From Clostridium felsineum DSM 794 (GTDB lineage: Bacteria > Bacillota > Clostridia > Clostridiales > Clostridiaceae): 64,000 bases of DNA. Made by a program: the position numbers and the translations under genes. The notes below the pieces were generated by a model. That model did no database searches and was not told where the DNA came from. It was given only the letters and a program-made list of their open reading frames with translations. Position 1 is the stretch's first letter. Each line of letters starts with the position of its first letter. The stretch covers positions 2,418,001-2,482,000 of the forward strand of contig NZ_CP096980.1 of the NCBI RefSeq assembly GCF_002006355.2, given 5' to 3'. Positions 18,060 to 27,198 of the stretch are shown here, one piece after another.

Positions 18060-19091
18060 TTGAATTTAAATATTATAGGAAACGGATTTGACCTTTATCA
18101 TGGGTTACCAAGTAGTTACTTTTATTTTGGTTCGTATCTAATTGAAAATAATTCAAGTCTATATGATGAACTATCAGATATGTATGGATTTAAAAAAGGT
18201 ATATATTATGGCTTTCCTGGTGATGATTTTTATTATTCAGTAGAAGGTTTTTTTTGGAAGGATTTCGAAACACATTTAGGTGAAATTAATGAATCTTGGG
18301 TAGAGGAAACACTTCAAGATGACTTGGGACTTGAGTATGATGATCCTCCTGTTGACTTAGAAATGTATCAGTATGATAATGCTAAAGAAATAAAGAAAGC
18401 TTTATCTTAATGGATAAAAAATGTTGTAGATAAAAAAGAAAACTATAATATCATTCGAGCTAAAATAAAAAAATATAAATTCAAAGTACCTTTGAGGAAA
18501 AATGACATATATTTATCATTTAACTATACACATACACTTGAGGAAATTTATAGAATTAATCAAGATCAAATTTTACATATTCATGGAGAAGCGCTAGAAT
18601 ATACGGAAAATACGTTGGTTATAGGACATGGTAATGGTATAAGGATTCAAGAAATAAAAAAAGATTTAGAAGAATATGAAAAAGATTATTTTGATCAAGC
18701 ATCTTGTAATAGAGAAAATGAATTGAAATGTATCTTGCATAATTTAAGAGAATTACGTAAAGATGTAAATTTGTATATTAATAATTGTGATACTTTTTTA
18801 GATAAGAAAATAAAACATAAATGTATAGACACAATTAAAATTTATGGATTATCAATGGGAGAGGTCGATTTACCTTATTTGATAAACATAAGAAATAAAT
18901 TTCTAAACGCAAAATGGAGTTTTTCATATTATTCACAAAATGACTTTTATAATGTAAAAGAAATTGCAAAAAAATATTTAAGTTTAGAAGATGGTCAATA
19001 TGAACGATTTGAATTTTATAATAGATATTCGCATGATATTGAGTCTGAAATTGTAGCTTTGCATAAAATTAAACAATTTAAAAAAATATAA
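18060..19091 (+). pseudogene. AbiH-family phage-defence gene interrupted by one in-frame stop
   Basis: The frame opens at TTG 18060 behind GGGAGAGG with NLNIIGNGFDLYHGLPSSY, the AbiH N-terminal signature (a nucleotide-binding-like loop). It meets TAA at 18408-18410 (codon 117), then continues in the same frame without another stop to 19091. The second part has YLSFNYTHTLEEIYRI and LHIHGEA...LVIGHGN, the conserved AbiH C-terminal motifs. The whole frame would be 343 codons. AbiH proteins act in abortive infection against phage in lactococci; the mechanism is poorly known. One base change would restore it, so this is either a recent knockout, a sequencing error, or stop readthrough. Confidence 0.8.
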
Positions 19092-19509
19092 ATATGATAA
19101 TATTGAATGTGAGCATACTATATGTAATTAAGTCTGCAACTAAATAACAAATGATCCTAATTTATTTCTTGAAGTAGTGAACAAATTTTTGCATATATCC
19201 AAAAGTGGAATTACAACATAGAACAATTTATAAATATTATGTTGGAAATATAATTGTCACAAAGATGGCAAAACACTACTCAATTTAGTTTGAAAATCAT
19301 GTGAATACAGGAGTATATAATATGAGTAAACTTATTGAACAGATGAAAGGTTATATTAAAGCATTTGAAGCCCTTAATAACACGGAAACCATGAAGGTAC
19401 AGACTATGTAATTAAAAATAGCAGTAATGAATAGATTCTATTTTGTATAAATGATTAACATCTGATATTTTAAAAAACTGTAATATACTAATATTCTAAG
19501 AGTAAATTA
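19092..19509 (+). other. Degenerate stretch with a 29-codon ORF fragment
   Basis: No intact gene. A short frame at 19321-19410 behind GGAG reads MSKLIEQMKGYIKAFEALNN, then TETMKVQTM and stop. It looks like the first residues of a longer protein (possibly SnoaL-like) that has been truncated. I see no other coding signal. Confidence 0.4.
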
Positions 19510-19936
19510 AGAAAAAGTTTTTTAAAACTACAGGTGTTAACATATATTTTGAATCCAAAACTACAGGAGATACTATACTTTTTATTAATACAGGTATAGC
19601 AGATTCTTGTATGTGGGAAGGACCGTTTAATTTTATGGCAAACCATTTTAATGTTATTATATTTGATATTTCAGGTTATGGTTTAAGTGTATTCACTGGT
19701 GGGAGTTTTTTCTTATAATGATATTATTAATGAATTACTAAAATACCTAAATATAAATTATTGGGGCATCTTTTGGTGGGAAAATTGCTGTTGATTTTGT
19801 TTTTGCAAATAAAGATAAGTGTTTGAGTTTTTAGCATTAGCATCTCATGCACTTAGTGGCTAGCTATGAAGAGTCTAAGTATTTGCAGGACTATCAAACA
19901 ATAGAAGAAAAAATGTTACAAGAGAAAAGTTTCTAA
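19510..19936 (+). pseudogene. Alpha/beta-hydrolase remnant
   Basis: In one frame it reads TGVNIYFESKTTGDTILFIN, TGIADSCMWEGPFNFMANHF and NVIIFDISGYG, the typical N-terminal half of an alpha/beta hydrolase. A stop follows. After frame shifts come SYNDIINELLKYL and GASFGGKIAVDFVFANKD, the nucleophile elbow G-x-S-x-G, then more stops. It is clearly decayed and carries at least two frameshifts. Confidence 0.75.
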
Positions 19937-20148
19937 GAAGTTGCAAAGTGTAATTTTTATATGTGAGTATTCCGAAATAGACATCACAATAGTATTGATG
20001 AAAGTATAAAAGGTATGCAAAAAAACATTCTAAAGAATTATAAATTGAAAATGATTTTTTAATATATTTGTAATGGTCCATCTGTTTTGCAATTACCAGA
20101 TTTATACTATATAATAGTACTAACTAAGGCTATATACCACATAAGGAG
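19937..20148 (+). other. Non-coding region before tldD
   Basis: The tail of the decayed region followed by the tldD leader; AAGGAG lies just before ATG 20149. No promoter could be assigned with confidence. Confidence 0.35.
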
Positions 20149-21537
20149 TTGATAATTATGATAAATAAAACTTTAATTCAAGATGTGCTAGAGGCATCGC
20201 TAAAAACAGGTGCAGACTTTGCAGAAATATTCGTAGAGGATACCATATCAAATGATTTATTTATGAGCAGTTTAAAACTAAAAAAATCTACTACAAGTAG
20301 AGAATTTGGGATTGGTATAAGAATAATTAAAGGATTAAGAAGTGTATATGCTTATACAAACTCAAAAGATAAGGAAACTCTTTTAAGAACAGCTAAAGAA
20401 TCCTCTCTTGCACTAGGAGATTTAAGTTTAAATAAATCTATAGTATTAAAAGAAAGATTGAATTCAAATATCCATCCTGTATTATATGTTCCATCCTCTG
20501 TTGGAATTTCTGATAAAAAAGCTATAATTGAAAGAGCATCTCTCTCTGCAAAAAACTATGATAAATCTATAGTTCAAGTAGAAACTACCTATAAGGACTC
20601 TGATCAAAAAATAATAATCGCTAATAGTTTTGGATTATACACTACAGATAGAAGAATACATTCAAGAATGACTATAAAATCTGTAGCAAGTGATGGGATT
20701 GAAAACCAAACAGGATACATTGCACCGGGAAGAAGTATGGGTATTGAAATGTTTGATGTCATAAGTCCAGAAAAGTGCGGAGTAGATGCTAGCGAAATGG
20801 CAATAACAATGTTAAAAGCAAAACCATGTCCTTCAGGAAAAATGACAGTTGCTATAGAAAATGGTTTTGGTGGTGTAATATTTCACGAAGCTTGTGGTCA
20901 CGCACTAGAAGCATCATCTGTATCCAAAAATCTATCAGTATTTTCAAATAAACTAGGTGAGAAGATAGCATCTAACAAAGTTACTGCTGTAGATGATGGA
21001 ACTATAAAAAATGCCTATGGTTCTATAAATATTGATGATGAAGGCAACCCTTCGGAGAAAAAGGTACTAATTGAAAATGGTATATTAAAATCATATATGG
21101 TAGATTATTTAAGCGGAAAGAGAATGGGTGTTAAAGCTAATGGTAGCTCAAGGAGAGAATCCTACAAATTTGCACCTACGTCAAGAATGACAAACACATA
21201 TATAAAAGAAGGGGAGGACGACTCTTCAGATATTATAGCCTCTATTGATAATGGACTTTATGCTAAAAGAATGGGTGGAGGGTCCGTTAATCCTATAACA
21301 GGTGAATTTAACTTTTCAGTACTAGAAGGGTATCTTGTTAAAAATGGTAAAATAAAAGAACCTGTAAGAGGTGCAAGTTTAATAGGAAAAAGCACAGAAA
21401 TATTAAACAACATAGATATGGTTGGAAAGAATTTAGCTTTAGGCTCAGGTACATGCGGTGCAGCCAGTGGTAATATTCCTACAAACGTTGGTCAGCCTCT
21501 TATACGCGTGTCTGAAATAACTGTTGGGGGGCGTTAA
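20149..21537 (+). CDS. TldD/PmbA-family metalloprotease, TldD-like subunit
   Basis: A 462-aa TldD-type peptidase subunit. The zinc motif HExxxH appears as FHEACGHALEA at about residue 245, which marks the catalytic TldD-like partner. The N-terminal SLKTGADFAEIF and the C-terminal GKSTEILNNIDMVG and GTCGAASGN blocks are family signatures. In E. coli TldD/TldE matures microcins and degrades unfolded peptides; the clostridial substrates are unknown. It ends one base before its partner, so the two form a heterodimer operon. An in-frame ATG 9 bases downstream is an alternative start. Confidence 0.92.
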   Translation: MIIMINKTLIQDVLEASLKTGADFAEIFVEDTISNDLFMSSLKLKKSTTSREFGIGIRIIKGLRSVYAYTNSKDKETLLRTAKESSLALGDLSLNKSIVLKERLNSNIHPVLYVPSSVGISDKKAIIERASLSAKNYDKSIVQVETTYKDSDQKIIIANSFGLYTTDRRIHSRMTIKSVASDGIENQTGYIAPGRSMGIEMFDVISPEKCGVDASEMAITMLKAKPCPSGKMTVAIENGFGGVIFHEACGHALEASSVSKNLSVFSNKLGEKIASNKVTAVDDGTIKNAYGSINIDDEGNPSEKKVLIENGILKSYMVDYLSGKRMGVKANGSSRRESYKFAPTSRMTNTYIKEGEDDSSDIIASIDNGLYAKRMGGGSVNPITGEFNFSVLEGYLVKNGKIKEPVRGASLIGKSTEILNNIDMVGKNLALGSGTCGAASGNIPTNVGQPLIRVSEITVGGR

Positions 21538-21538
21538 A

Positions 21539-22903
21539 ATGGATATAAGGGAATTTAAAGAAAAATTAATAGAAGAAGCAACGAAAAATAATATATCTTC
21601 TTATGAATTATATTATGAGTATATTAGCAATTTAAACATAGCTAGCTATAATTTAGATATAGACAATTACGCTATAAGTAAAACCTTTGGAATTAGCTTT
21701 AGGGGGATATATAATGGCAAATTAGGTATGGCATCTACAGAAATTTTAGATGACGCTTCTATAAATTTTCTTATAAATGCTGTCATTGATAATGCTTTGA
21801 ATAATGACAGTACAGAAAAAGAAGTGATTTTTAATGGGAAAAATCAGCAGTATCATAAGGTTGATACCTTCAATGAAAATTTGGCGTCAATTTCGGCAAA
21901 GGACAGACTAGAGCTTTGTCTCAATCTTAGTGAAAAAGCTCAAAATTATAGTTACGATTCTAAATTCAAGTTAAAAACAGTTATGGCAGAGGTTAATTAT
22001 GTAGAAAAGGAATATGGAATAATTAACTCAGAGGGATTGAACTTAAATTACAAATCAAACCATGAGTCTTCTATAATAGAAATAGTTTTAAACAAAGGAG
22101 AGGAGACTAATACAGATTACGCATATGCCTTTTATAAAAGCAAATCAGATTTAAATGAAGATGAACTTGTAGAAAAAGCTATAAAGAATACCATAGGTAG
22201 GTTTGATGGAGAAACTGTAGCTTCTGGAAAGTATAAAATTGTAATAAAAAATTCTACCTTTGCACTTATGCTAAGAACTTTTTGGGGGATCTTTAATGGA
22301 GAAAATGTAAACAAGGGAATTTCTTTATTAAAGGGCAAATTAGAAAAAGCAGTGGCTAGTAATTCAGTAACACTTATAGATAATCCGTTATTAAATGCAA
22401 TAAACTCAAAACCTTTTGATGCGGAAGGAGTAGCAACAAAAGAAAACACCATTATAGAAAATGGAGTTTTAAAAGGTCTATTTCATAATATAAAATCAGC
22501 AGAGGAAGATAATACTGTTAGCACAGGAAATGCATCAAAAACAAAATACTCATCATCCATAGGTGTTTCCCCAACTAATCTTTATATAGAAAAAGGGAAT
22601 AAAGACTTTGACGAAATAGTAAATAACGTAGGGGATGGTATTCTTATAAATGACCTTCAAGGAACACATTCAGGAGCTAATGTTGAAACTGGTGATTTTT
22701 CTCTTTCTGCTAAAGGAACGCTTATAGAAAAAGGAAAATTAACAAAAGCTGTTGAGCAGATAACTATTTCAGGAAATTTTTACACTTTGCTAAAAAATAT
22801 AGAAGAGGCTGCAAATGACCTTGAATTTTATCCTCCAAATTCCACAGGAAACTTTGGAAGCCCTAGTATTGTAGTGAAAGAAATATCCGTGTCAGGAAAA
22901 TAA
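21539..22903 (+). CDS. TldD/PmbA-family protein, PmbA (TldE)-like subunit
   Basis: Partner of the upstream TldD-like protein; 454 aa. It keeps the fold blocks (GVATKENTIIENGVLKGLFH, LQGTHSGANVETGDFSLSAK, TISGNFYTLLKNI) but lacks the HExxxH zinc motif, as PmbA/TldE subunits do. Start at ATG 21539 behind GGGGGG; the gene begins immediately after the tldD stop. A terminator follows, closing a two-gene operon. Confidence 0.92.
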   Translation: MDIREFKEKLIEEATKNNISSYELYYEYISNLNIASYNLDIDNYAISKTFGISFRGIYNGKLGMASTEILDDASINFLINAVIDNALNNDSTEKEVIFNGKNQQYHKVDTFNENLASISAKDRLELCLNLSEKAQNYSYDSKFKLKTVMAEVNYVEKEYGIINSEGLNLNYKSNHESSIIEIVLNKGEETNTDYAYAFYKSKSDLNEDELVEKAIKNTIGRFDGETVASGKYKIVIKNSTFALMLRTFWGIFNGENVNKGISLLKGKLEKAVASNSVTLIDNPLLNAINSKPFDAEGVATKENTIIENGVLKGLFHNIKSAEEDNTVSTGNASKTKYSSSIGVSPTNLYIEKGNKDFDEIVNNVGDGILINDLQGTHSGANVETGDFSLSAKGTLIEKGKLTKAVEQITISGNFYTLLKNIEEAANDLEFYPPNSTGNFGSPSIVVKEISVSGK

Positions 22904-22906
22904 AAC

Positions 22907-22946
22907 AAAACTGGTAAAAATAATTTGATTTATTTTTACCAGTTTT
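22907..22946 (+). terminator. Terminator of the tldD-pmbA operon
   Basis: AAAACTGGTAAAAATAA and TTATTTTTACCAGTTTT form a 17-bp perfect stem with T run following. Confidence 0.93.
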
Positions 22947-22991
22947 TATTTTTTTAATTTCCAGTAAAGTAGAACCCCTAAACATAGGTAG

Positions 22992-23019
22992 TTGATAATA
23001 GCTTTCACTTGATTATCAA
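22992..23019. promoter_or_regulatory. Inverted repeat upstream of the Xer-like gene
   Basis: TTGATAAT (22992-22999) and ATTATCAA (23012-23019) are a perfect 8-bp inverted repeat separated by 12 bases. The spacing does not fit a standard Fur box. It lies in a 334-base gap with no gene. It could be a binding site for an unknown regulator. Confidence 0.35.
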
Positions 23020-23237
23020 TAAAATGGGTAGGAGTGAGAAAGTTTTCTAAACATATATTTGAGTTTTTTTAAGGCTTTTTTGAAATAGATTTTTATATAT
23101 GTACATAATTATGATTTTACAAAAAGTATTTTTAAATTTTACATTAAAAAAGTAACTATAAAAAGAAGGATTTCGCCCCCCTTTTGTAGAATATTTATTC
23201 GTAAAATAGGAATTTGACGAAGTAAAGGAGGTTTTTT

Positions 23238-24224
23238 ATGAAATATTCATTGAAACAGATAAACGATCCACTCTTACCAGTATCTTTAAACAACTTTTTA
23301 AATTATCTAAGAACTATTAGAGGTAAATCCGAAAAAACTATTTATAACTATAAAATAGACTTGATTCTATTTTTTAGATTTTTAAAACTATATCGTGGTC
23401 TATCTCAAAATGAGGATTTTGAAGATGTTGTAATTAGCGATATAGATGGAGATTTTTTGAAGTCCATCTCTTTAGAGGATTTATTCGCATTTTTGAGTTT
23501 TGCTGAGGAATTTAGAAACAACGGTACTTATGCCAGAGCAAGAAAAATAGCTGCACTAAGATCTTTTTTTAAGTACCTTTCGGGAAAAGTTAAATTAATA
23601 AAAGAAAACCCTACTTTGGAATTAGAATCACCTAGTATACCTAAAAGAAATCCTATATACTTAACACTTGAAGAAAGTGAAGCTCTTTTAAATGTTATAG
23701 ATGGACCTTTTAAAGAAAGAGATTATTGCATAATGACTTTGTTTTTAAATTGCGGTCTTAGGCTATCGGAATTAGTTAGCATTGATATTTCCAAAATAAA
23801 GGGAGATACTTTAACTATTCGGGGAAAAGGAAATAAGGAAAGAACCATTTATTTAAACGAAATGTGTATAAAAACCATAGAAAATTATTTGCCTGTAAGA
23901 AATAAAAAAGCTGCACTTATAAAAGAAAATGACAAAGATGCTCTTTTTATAAGCAGAAAACTTGGTAGAATAAATCAGCGAACTATAGAACTCATGGTAA
24001 AAAAGTATGCTAAAAATGCAAATTTAAATTACGAAAAGCTTACCCCTCACAAATTAAGGCATACTGCTGCTACTTTAATGTATAAGTATGGAAATGTGGA
24101 TATTAGAAGTCTCCAGCAAATACTAGGCCACGAAAGTGTATCTACCACTCAAATTTATACTCATATAGATGATGAAAATTTAAGGAAAGCAGTAAAATCA
24201 AATCCGCTTAATACTATAAAATAA
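23238..24224 (+). CDS. Tyrosine recombinase, XerC/XerD type
   Basis: Site-specific recombinase of 328 aa. The core-binding SAM-like domain spans about residues 15-125. The catalytic residues are all visible: Arg175 (GLRLSEL), Lys198 (GKGNKER), His271 and Arg274 (HKLRH), His298 (LGHES) and the nucleophile Tyr307 (YTH). In Firmicutes such proteins resolve chromosome dimers at dif with a partner; this one is slightly longer than usual XerC/D (about 300). No phage or integron genes flank it, so a chromosomal housekeeping role is more likely than an integrase. AAAGGAGG precedes ATG 23238. Confidence 0.9.
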   Translation: MKYSLKQINDPLLPVSLNNFLNYLRTIRGKSEKTIYNYKIDLILFFRFLKLYRGLSQNEDFEDVVISDIDGDFLKSISLEDLFAFLSFAEEFRNNGTYARARKIAALRSFFKYLSGKVKLIKENPTLELESPSIPKRNPIYLTLEESEALLNVIDGPFKERDYCIMTLFLNCGLRLSELVSIDISKIKGDTLTIRGKGNKERTIYLNEMCIKTIENYLPVRNKKAALIKENDKDALFISRKLGRINQRTIELMVKKYAKNANLNYEKLTPHKLRHTAATLMYKYGNVDIRSLQQILGHESVSTTQIYTHIDDENLRKAVKSNPLNTIK

Positions 24225-24251
24225 TTACATAATAACTATTATGTAAACTTA

Positions 24252-24298
24252 TAAAAACTAGAAGAAGGTAAATTACAATTACCCTCCTCTAGTTTTTA
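24252..24298. terminator. Bidirectional terminator between the Xer-like and Cys-rich genes
   Basis: AAAAACTAGA and TCTAGTTTTT outer stem with GGTAA/TTACC inside; A and T runs on both sides serve the two convergent genes. Confidence 0.88.
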
Positions 24299-24688
24299 TC
24301 TATTCAACTTATCCTTTTTTAAGGTAAATATACCTGGTGATGTTTCGTTTATATACTTATTTCTTTTGTCTTCATTGTTTAAGATGTCATTCAATCCGTC
24401 TATATCGTCTATAAATTCAAATTCAAGCTCTTCATGTTCATCATTTTCTTCTATATAATCATCATCATAATCATGCAAAATTTCATCATTTTCTCCTACT
24501 ATCTCAGCACTAACTGGTGTCTCATCATCTATGACATTGTCAATTAGTATAGACCTTGTATTTACATTGTCTGGATTAAGACATTTACCACAATTGTTGC
24601 ATACCTTATTTGGATCCAAATCACACTTGTCACATTCACCACAATTAGTACATGGTTTATTTTCATCTAATATACAAATCTTATCCAT
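24296..24688 (-). CDS. Conserved acidic protein with two Cys-rich motifs
   Basis: 130 aa. The N-terminal third has CTNCGECDKCDLDP and VCNNCGKCLNP, two clusters of CxxCxxCxxC type that could bind zinc or an iron-sulfur cluster. The rest is strongly acidic (Asp/Glu-rich around DYDDDYIEENDEHEELEFEF). I do not recognise a function. It is divergent from lexA, separated by 189 bases, and an AAGGGTAG-like site precedes the start. It appears real because the Cys spacing is ordered and it shares a terminator. Confidence 0.75.
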   Translation of the reverse strand: MDKICILDENKPCTNCGECDKCDLDPNKVCNNCGKCLNPDNVNTRSILIDNVIDDETPVSAEIVGENDEILHDYDDDYIEENDEHEELEFEFIDDIDGLNDILNNEDKRNKYINETSPGIFTLKKDKLNR

Positions 24689-24793
24689 AAAAAACTACCC
24701 TTCTTTAGAGTTTTTATACAATACAGTATATTGTATCAAATATTCTATTTCATTTCAATAACTAATATAAAATTTTTAGTTTGTTGAAAAACA

Positions 24794-24832
24794 GAACATA
24801 AGTTTGCATAGTTATATATATTATGCTATAAT
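24794..24832 (+). promoter_or_regulatory. lexA promoter with overlapping LexA-like box
   Basis: TTGCAT (24804-24809), 17-bp spacer, TATAAT (24827-24832). GAACATAAGTTT (24794-24805) overlaps the -35 and matches the LexA core GAAC-N4-GTTC except for the last base. This suggests autoregulation with a weaker site than that of recA. Confidence 0.68.
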
Positions 24833-24877
24833 TTAATTTAATAATTAGTATATTAAAATTCTTGCGGGGTGTGTAAA

Positions 24878-25489
24878 TTGGCTGCTGATAAAACAAGAGA
24901 CGTTCAAAGTGAAATATATGAATTCATAAGGCAAGAAGTTCTAGATAAAGGATATCCACCTTCTGTTAGGGAAATCTGTGCAAAAGTTGGTTTGAGTTCA
25001 ACTTCTACAGTACATGGTCACCTTTCAAGACTTGAAAAAAAAGGTCTTATAAGACGTGATCCTACTAAACCTAGAGCTATAGAGCTTATAAAGGATCCTA
25101 TATCAAAAAGGGAAATGATTGATATTCCTATAGTAGGTAAGGTTCAAGCGGGTCAGCCTATTCTTGCTGTTGAAAATATAGAAGATTATCTCACTATTCC
25201 ATTAAATTTTGTAAAAAACACAAATGAGCTTTTTATATTAAAAATTAGTGGAAATAGTATGATTGAAGCTGGTATATATGAAGATGATTTAGCCATTATA
25301 GAAAAAACAAATTATGCTCAAAATGGTGATATAGTAGTAGCTTTAATAGAAAATGATGCAACCATAAAAAGATTTTTTAAAGAAAAGAATCAAATAAGGC
25401 TTCAACCAGAAAATCATACTATGGAACCTATTATAGTTGACAATTGTGAAGTAATAGGTAAATTAGTAGGTATATACAGAAGATATTAA
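24878..25489 (+). CDS. lexA: LexA repressor
   Basis: SOS repressor and self-cleaving protease. The N-terminal winged helix ([21 protein letters not shown]) binds the LexA box. Starting at TTG 24878 (GGGGTG upstream) puts the cleavage bond at Ala91-Gly92 and the catalytic Ser127 (GNSM) in exactly the Bacillus positions, with the partner Lys164 (ATIKRF). GTG 24869 in frame is too near the ribosome site. 203 aa. It is expected to control recA in this window and itself. Confidence 0.96.
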   Translation: MAADKTRDVQSEIYEFIRQEVLDKGYPPSVREICAKVGLSSTSTVHGHLSRLEKKGLIRRDPTKPRAIELIKDPISKREMIDIPIVGKVQAGQPILAVENIEDYLTIPLNFVKNTNELFILKISGNSMIEAGIYEDDLAIIEKTNYAQNGDIVVALIENDATIKRFFKEKNQIRLQPENHTMEPIIVDNCEVIGKLVGIYRRY

Positions 25490-25524
25490 AAATAAGTGAC
25501 TTTCATTGAAAGCCACTTATTTTT
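25488..25524. terminator. Bidirectional terminator between lexA and the lyase gene
   Basis: AAAAATAAGTG and CACTTATTTTT outer arms, CTTTC/GAAAG inside, shared by convergent genes. Confidence 0.9.
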
Positions 25525-26803
25525 AATTTATTAATTTGGAAAGAGATATAAGCACACCTAACTTTGCATGGTCAAAAGTTAATCCTCCTTGAAGATAACC
25601 TATATATGGTTCTCTTATAGGAGCATCTGCAGATAATTCTATTGAAGCGCCTTGTACAAAAGTACCTGCTGCCATTATAACTTTATCTTCATATCCGGGC
25701 ATATCCCATGGTTCACATTGTACAAAAGAATCTATAGGCGATGCATATTGGATTCCCTTTATAAAATCAATTAATTTTTTCTCATCATTAAACTTAATAG
25801 CTTGTATTATATCTGTTCTCTTATCATTATATTTAGGAAGAACTTCAAAACCTGCAAGTTCCATTATTCTAGCACAAAACACAGCACCTTTGACAGCTTC
25901 AATAGCAACATGTGGAGCCATAAAGAGTCCTTCATAAAGCTGTCTCATAACTCCAAATGTAGAGCCACACTCTCCCCCTATTCCTGGAACTGTAACTCTA
26001 AATGTAGCTTGCTCTACATATTTCTCTTTTCCTACTATGTATCCACCTGTTGTAGCTATTCCTCCTCCAATATTTTTTATTAAGGAACCTGCTATTATAT
26101 CAGCTCCAACATCTGTAGGTTCTTTTTCTTCTATAAATTCACCATAGCAGTTATCAACAAAAACTATCACGTTTTCTTTAACGCTCTTTATTTCTTTAAT
26201 TATTTCTTCTATTTCATTTATTCTTAGAGATTTTCTCCATCCATATCCTGTAGAACGTTGTATATGAACTAACTTTATACTACTGTCTTTTTTTAGTTCT
26301 TCTTTAACGGATGTTATATCAACCTTACCGTCTTTTAAATCCACCATTTTGTATTTAACACCAAATTCTCTAAGTGAACCTACCTTTTTGCTATCATCCA
26401 TTCCTATTATATCGTGAAGAGTATCATAAGGCATACCACAAATAGACATCATAGTATCATTAGGACGTAAATTTCCAAATAGAGCTGCACCTATAGCGTG
26501 TGTTCCATTAACAAAATGAGGTCTTACGAATGCGCTTTCAGCGTTAAATATATTGGCATACACTTTATCAAGTGAATCTCTACCTATATCATTATAACCG
26601 TATCCACTAGAATTAGTAAAATGTGATTCACTTATTCTTTCTTCTTGAAAGGCAGCTAAGACTTTAAGTTGATTACCTTCTCTAATTTCATCATAATATT
26701 TAAATTCTTTTTCCACATCATCTAATGCTTTTTCATATAAATCTAATACTTTTTCATTAATTTTGTACTTATTCACAAGTGCTTTTTTTGTAAATTCTAG
26801 CAT
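25523..26803 (-). CDS. Methionine gamma-lyase family protein (aluminium-resistance family)
   Basis: PLP-dependent enzyme of 426 aa in the Cys/Met-metabolism-like family once named aluminium resistance protein. Signature blocks are FVRPHFVNGTHAIGAALFG, DNCYGEFIEEKEPTDVGAD and the putative PLP-lysine region AGSLIKNIGGGIATTGGYIVG. Its true reaction is not established. It is often found next to hfq and miaA in Firmicutes, as here. AGGAGG precedes ATG 26803. hfq lies upstream behind a terminator, so this gene probably has its own promoter. Confidence 0.88.
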   Translation of the reverse strand: MLEFTKKALVNKYKINEKVLDLYEKALDDVEKEFKYYDEIREGNQLKVLAAFQEERISESHFTNSSGYGYNDIGRDSLDKVYANIFNAESAFVRPHFVNGTHAIGAALFGNLRPNDTMMSICGMPYDTLHDIIGMDDSKKVGSLREFGVKYKMVDLKDGKVDITSVKEELKKDSSIKLVHIQRSTGYGWRKSLRINEIEEIIKEIKSVKENVIVFVDNCYGEFIEEKEPTDVGADIIAGSLIKNIGGGIATTGGYIVGKEKYVEQATFRVTVPGIGGECGSTFGVMRQLYEGLFMAPHVAIEAVKGAVFCARIMELAGFEVLPKYNDKRTDIIQAIKFNDEKKLIDFIKGIQYASPIDSFVQCEPWDMPGYEDKVIMAAGTFVQGASIELSADAPIREPYIGYLQGGLTFDHAKLGVLISLSKLIN

Positions 26804-26850
26804 AAACTTCGTATTCCTCCTGGTTAAGACAAGTTTTTAATTACACACTC

Positions 26851-26878
26851 AAAAAAGAGGCAATCAAAAAACTTGCCT
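26851..26878 (-). terminator. hfq terminator
   Basis: On the - strand AGGCAA and TTGCCT form a short stem followed by CTTTTTT. Confidence 0.8.
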
Positions 26879-26892
26879 ACTTTCTCTATAAT

Positions 26893-27138
26893 TTATTCTT
26901 CATCCTGTTGTGGCTGATTAAACAATATTGGCCTTAAAGGAGTTATAGTAGATACTGCATGCTTATATATCATCATTTGTTTTCCATCACTTTCAAGTAT
27001 TACCGTAAAACTATCAAATCCCTTAACATTACCTCTCATTTGAAATCCATTTGTAAGATGAATTGCAACAGGTATTTTATTCTTTCTTGCACTATTTAAA
27101 AATATATCCTGCAAATTATTTGTTGACTTGTTATTCAT
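26893..27138 (-). CDS. hfq: RNA chaperone Hfq
   Basis: Hexameric Sm-like RNA chaperone, 81 aa. Sm1 motif [24 protein letters not shown] and the Sm2 motif region IYKHAVSTI are canonical. Start at ATG 27138 because GGAGGG lies 8-9 bases upstream; a GTG at 27147 sits directly against that site. It is the last gene of the miaB-mutS-mutL-miaA-hfq cluster, the same miaA-hfq order found in many bacteria. Confidence 0.96.
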   Translation of the reverse strand: MNNKSTNNLQDIFLNSARKNKIPVAIHLTNGFQMRGNVKGFDSFTVILESDGKQMMIYKHAVSTITPLRPILFNQPQQDEE

Positions 27139-27198
27139 GATACTCACCCTCCGTTTATTTTACATAATTAATATTCTATAAAAAACTTTAAAATCCTT

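Noticed and set aside
23238..24224. Integrase of an integrated element at the Xer-like gene
   Set aside because: No tRNA target, att repeats or cargo genes nearby; it is flanked by housekeeping genes.
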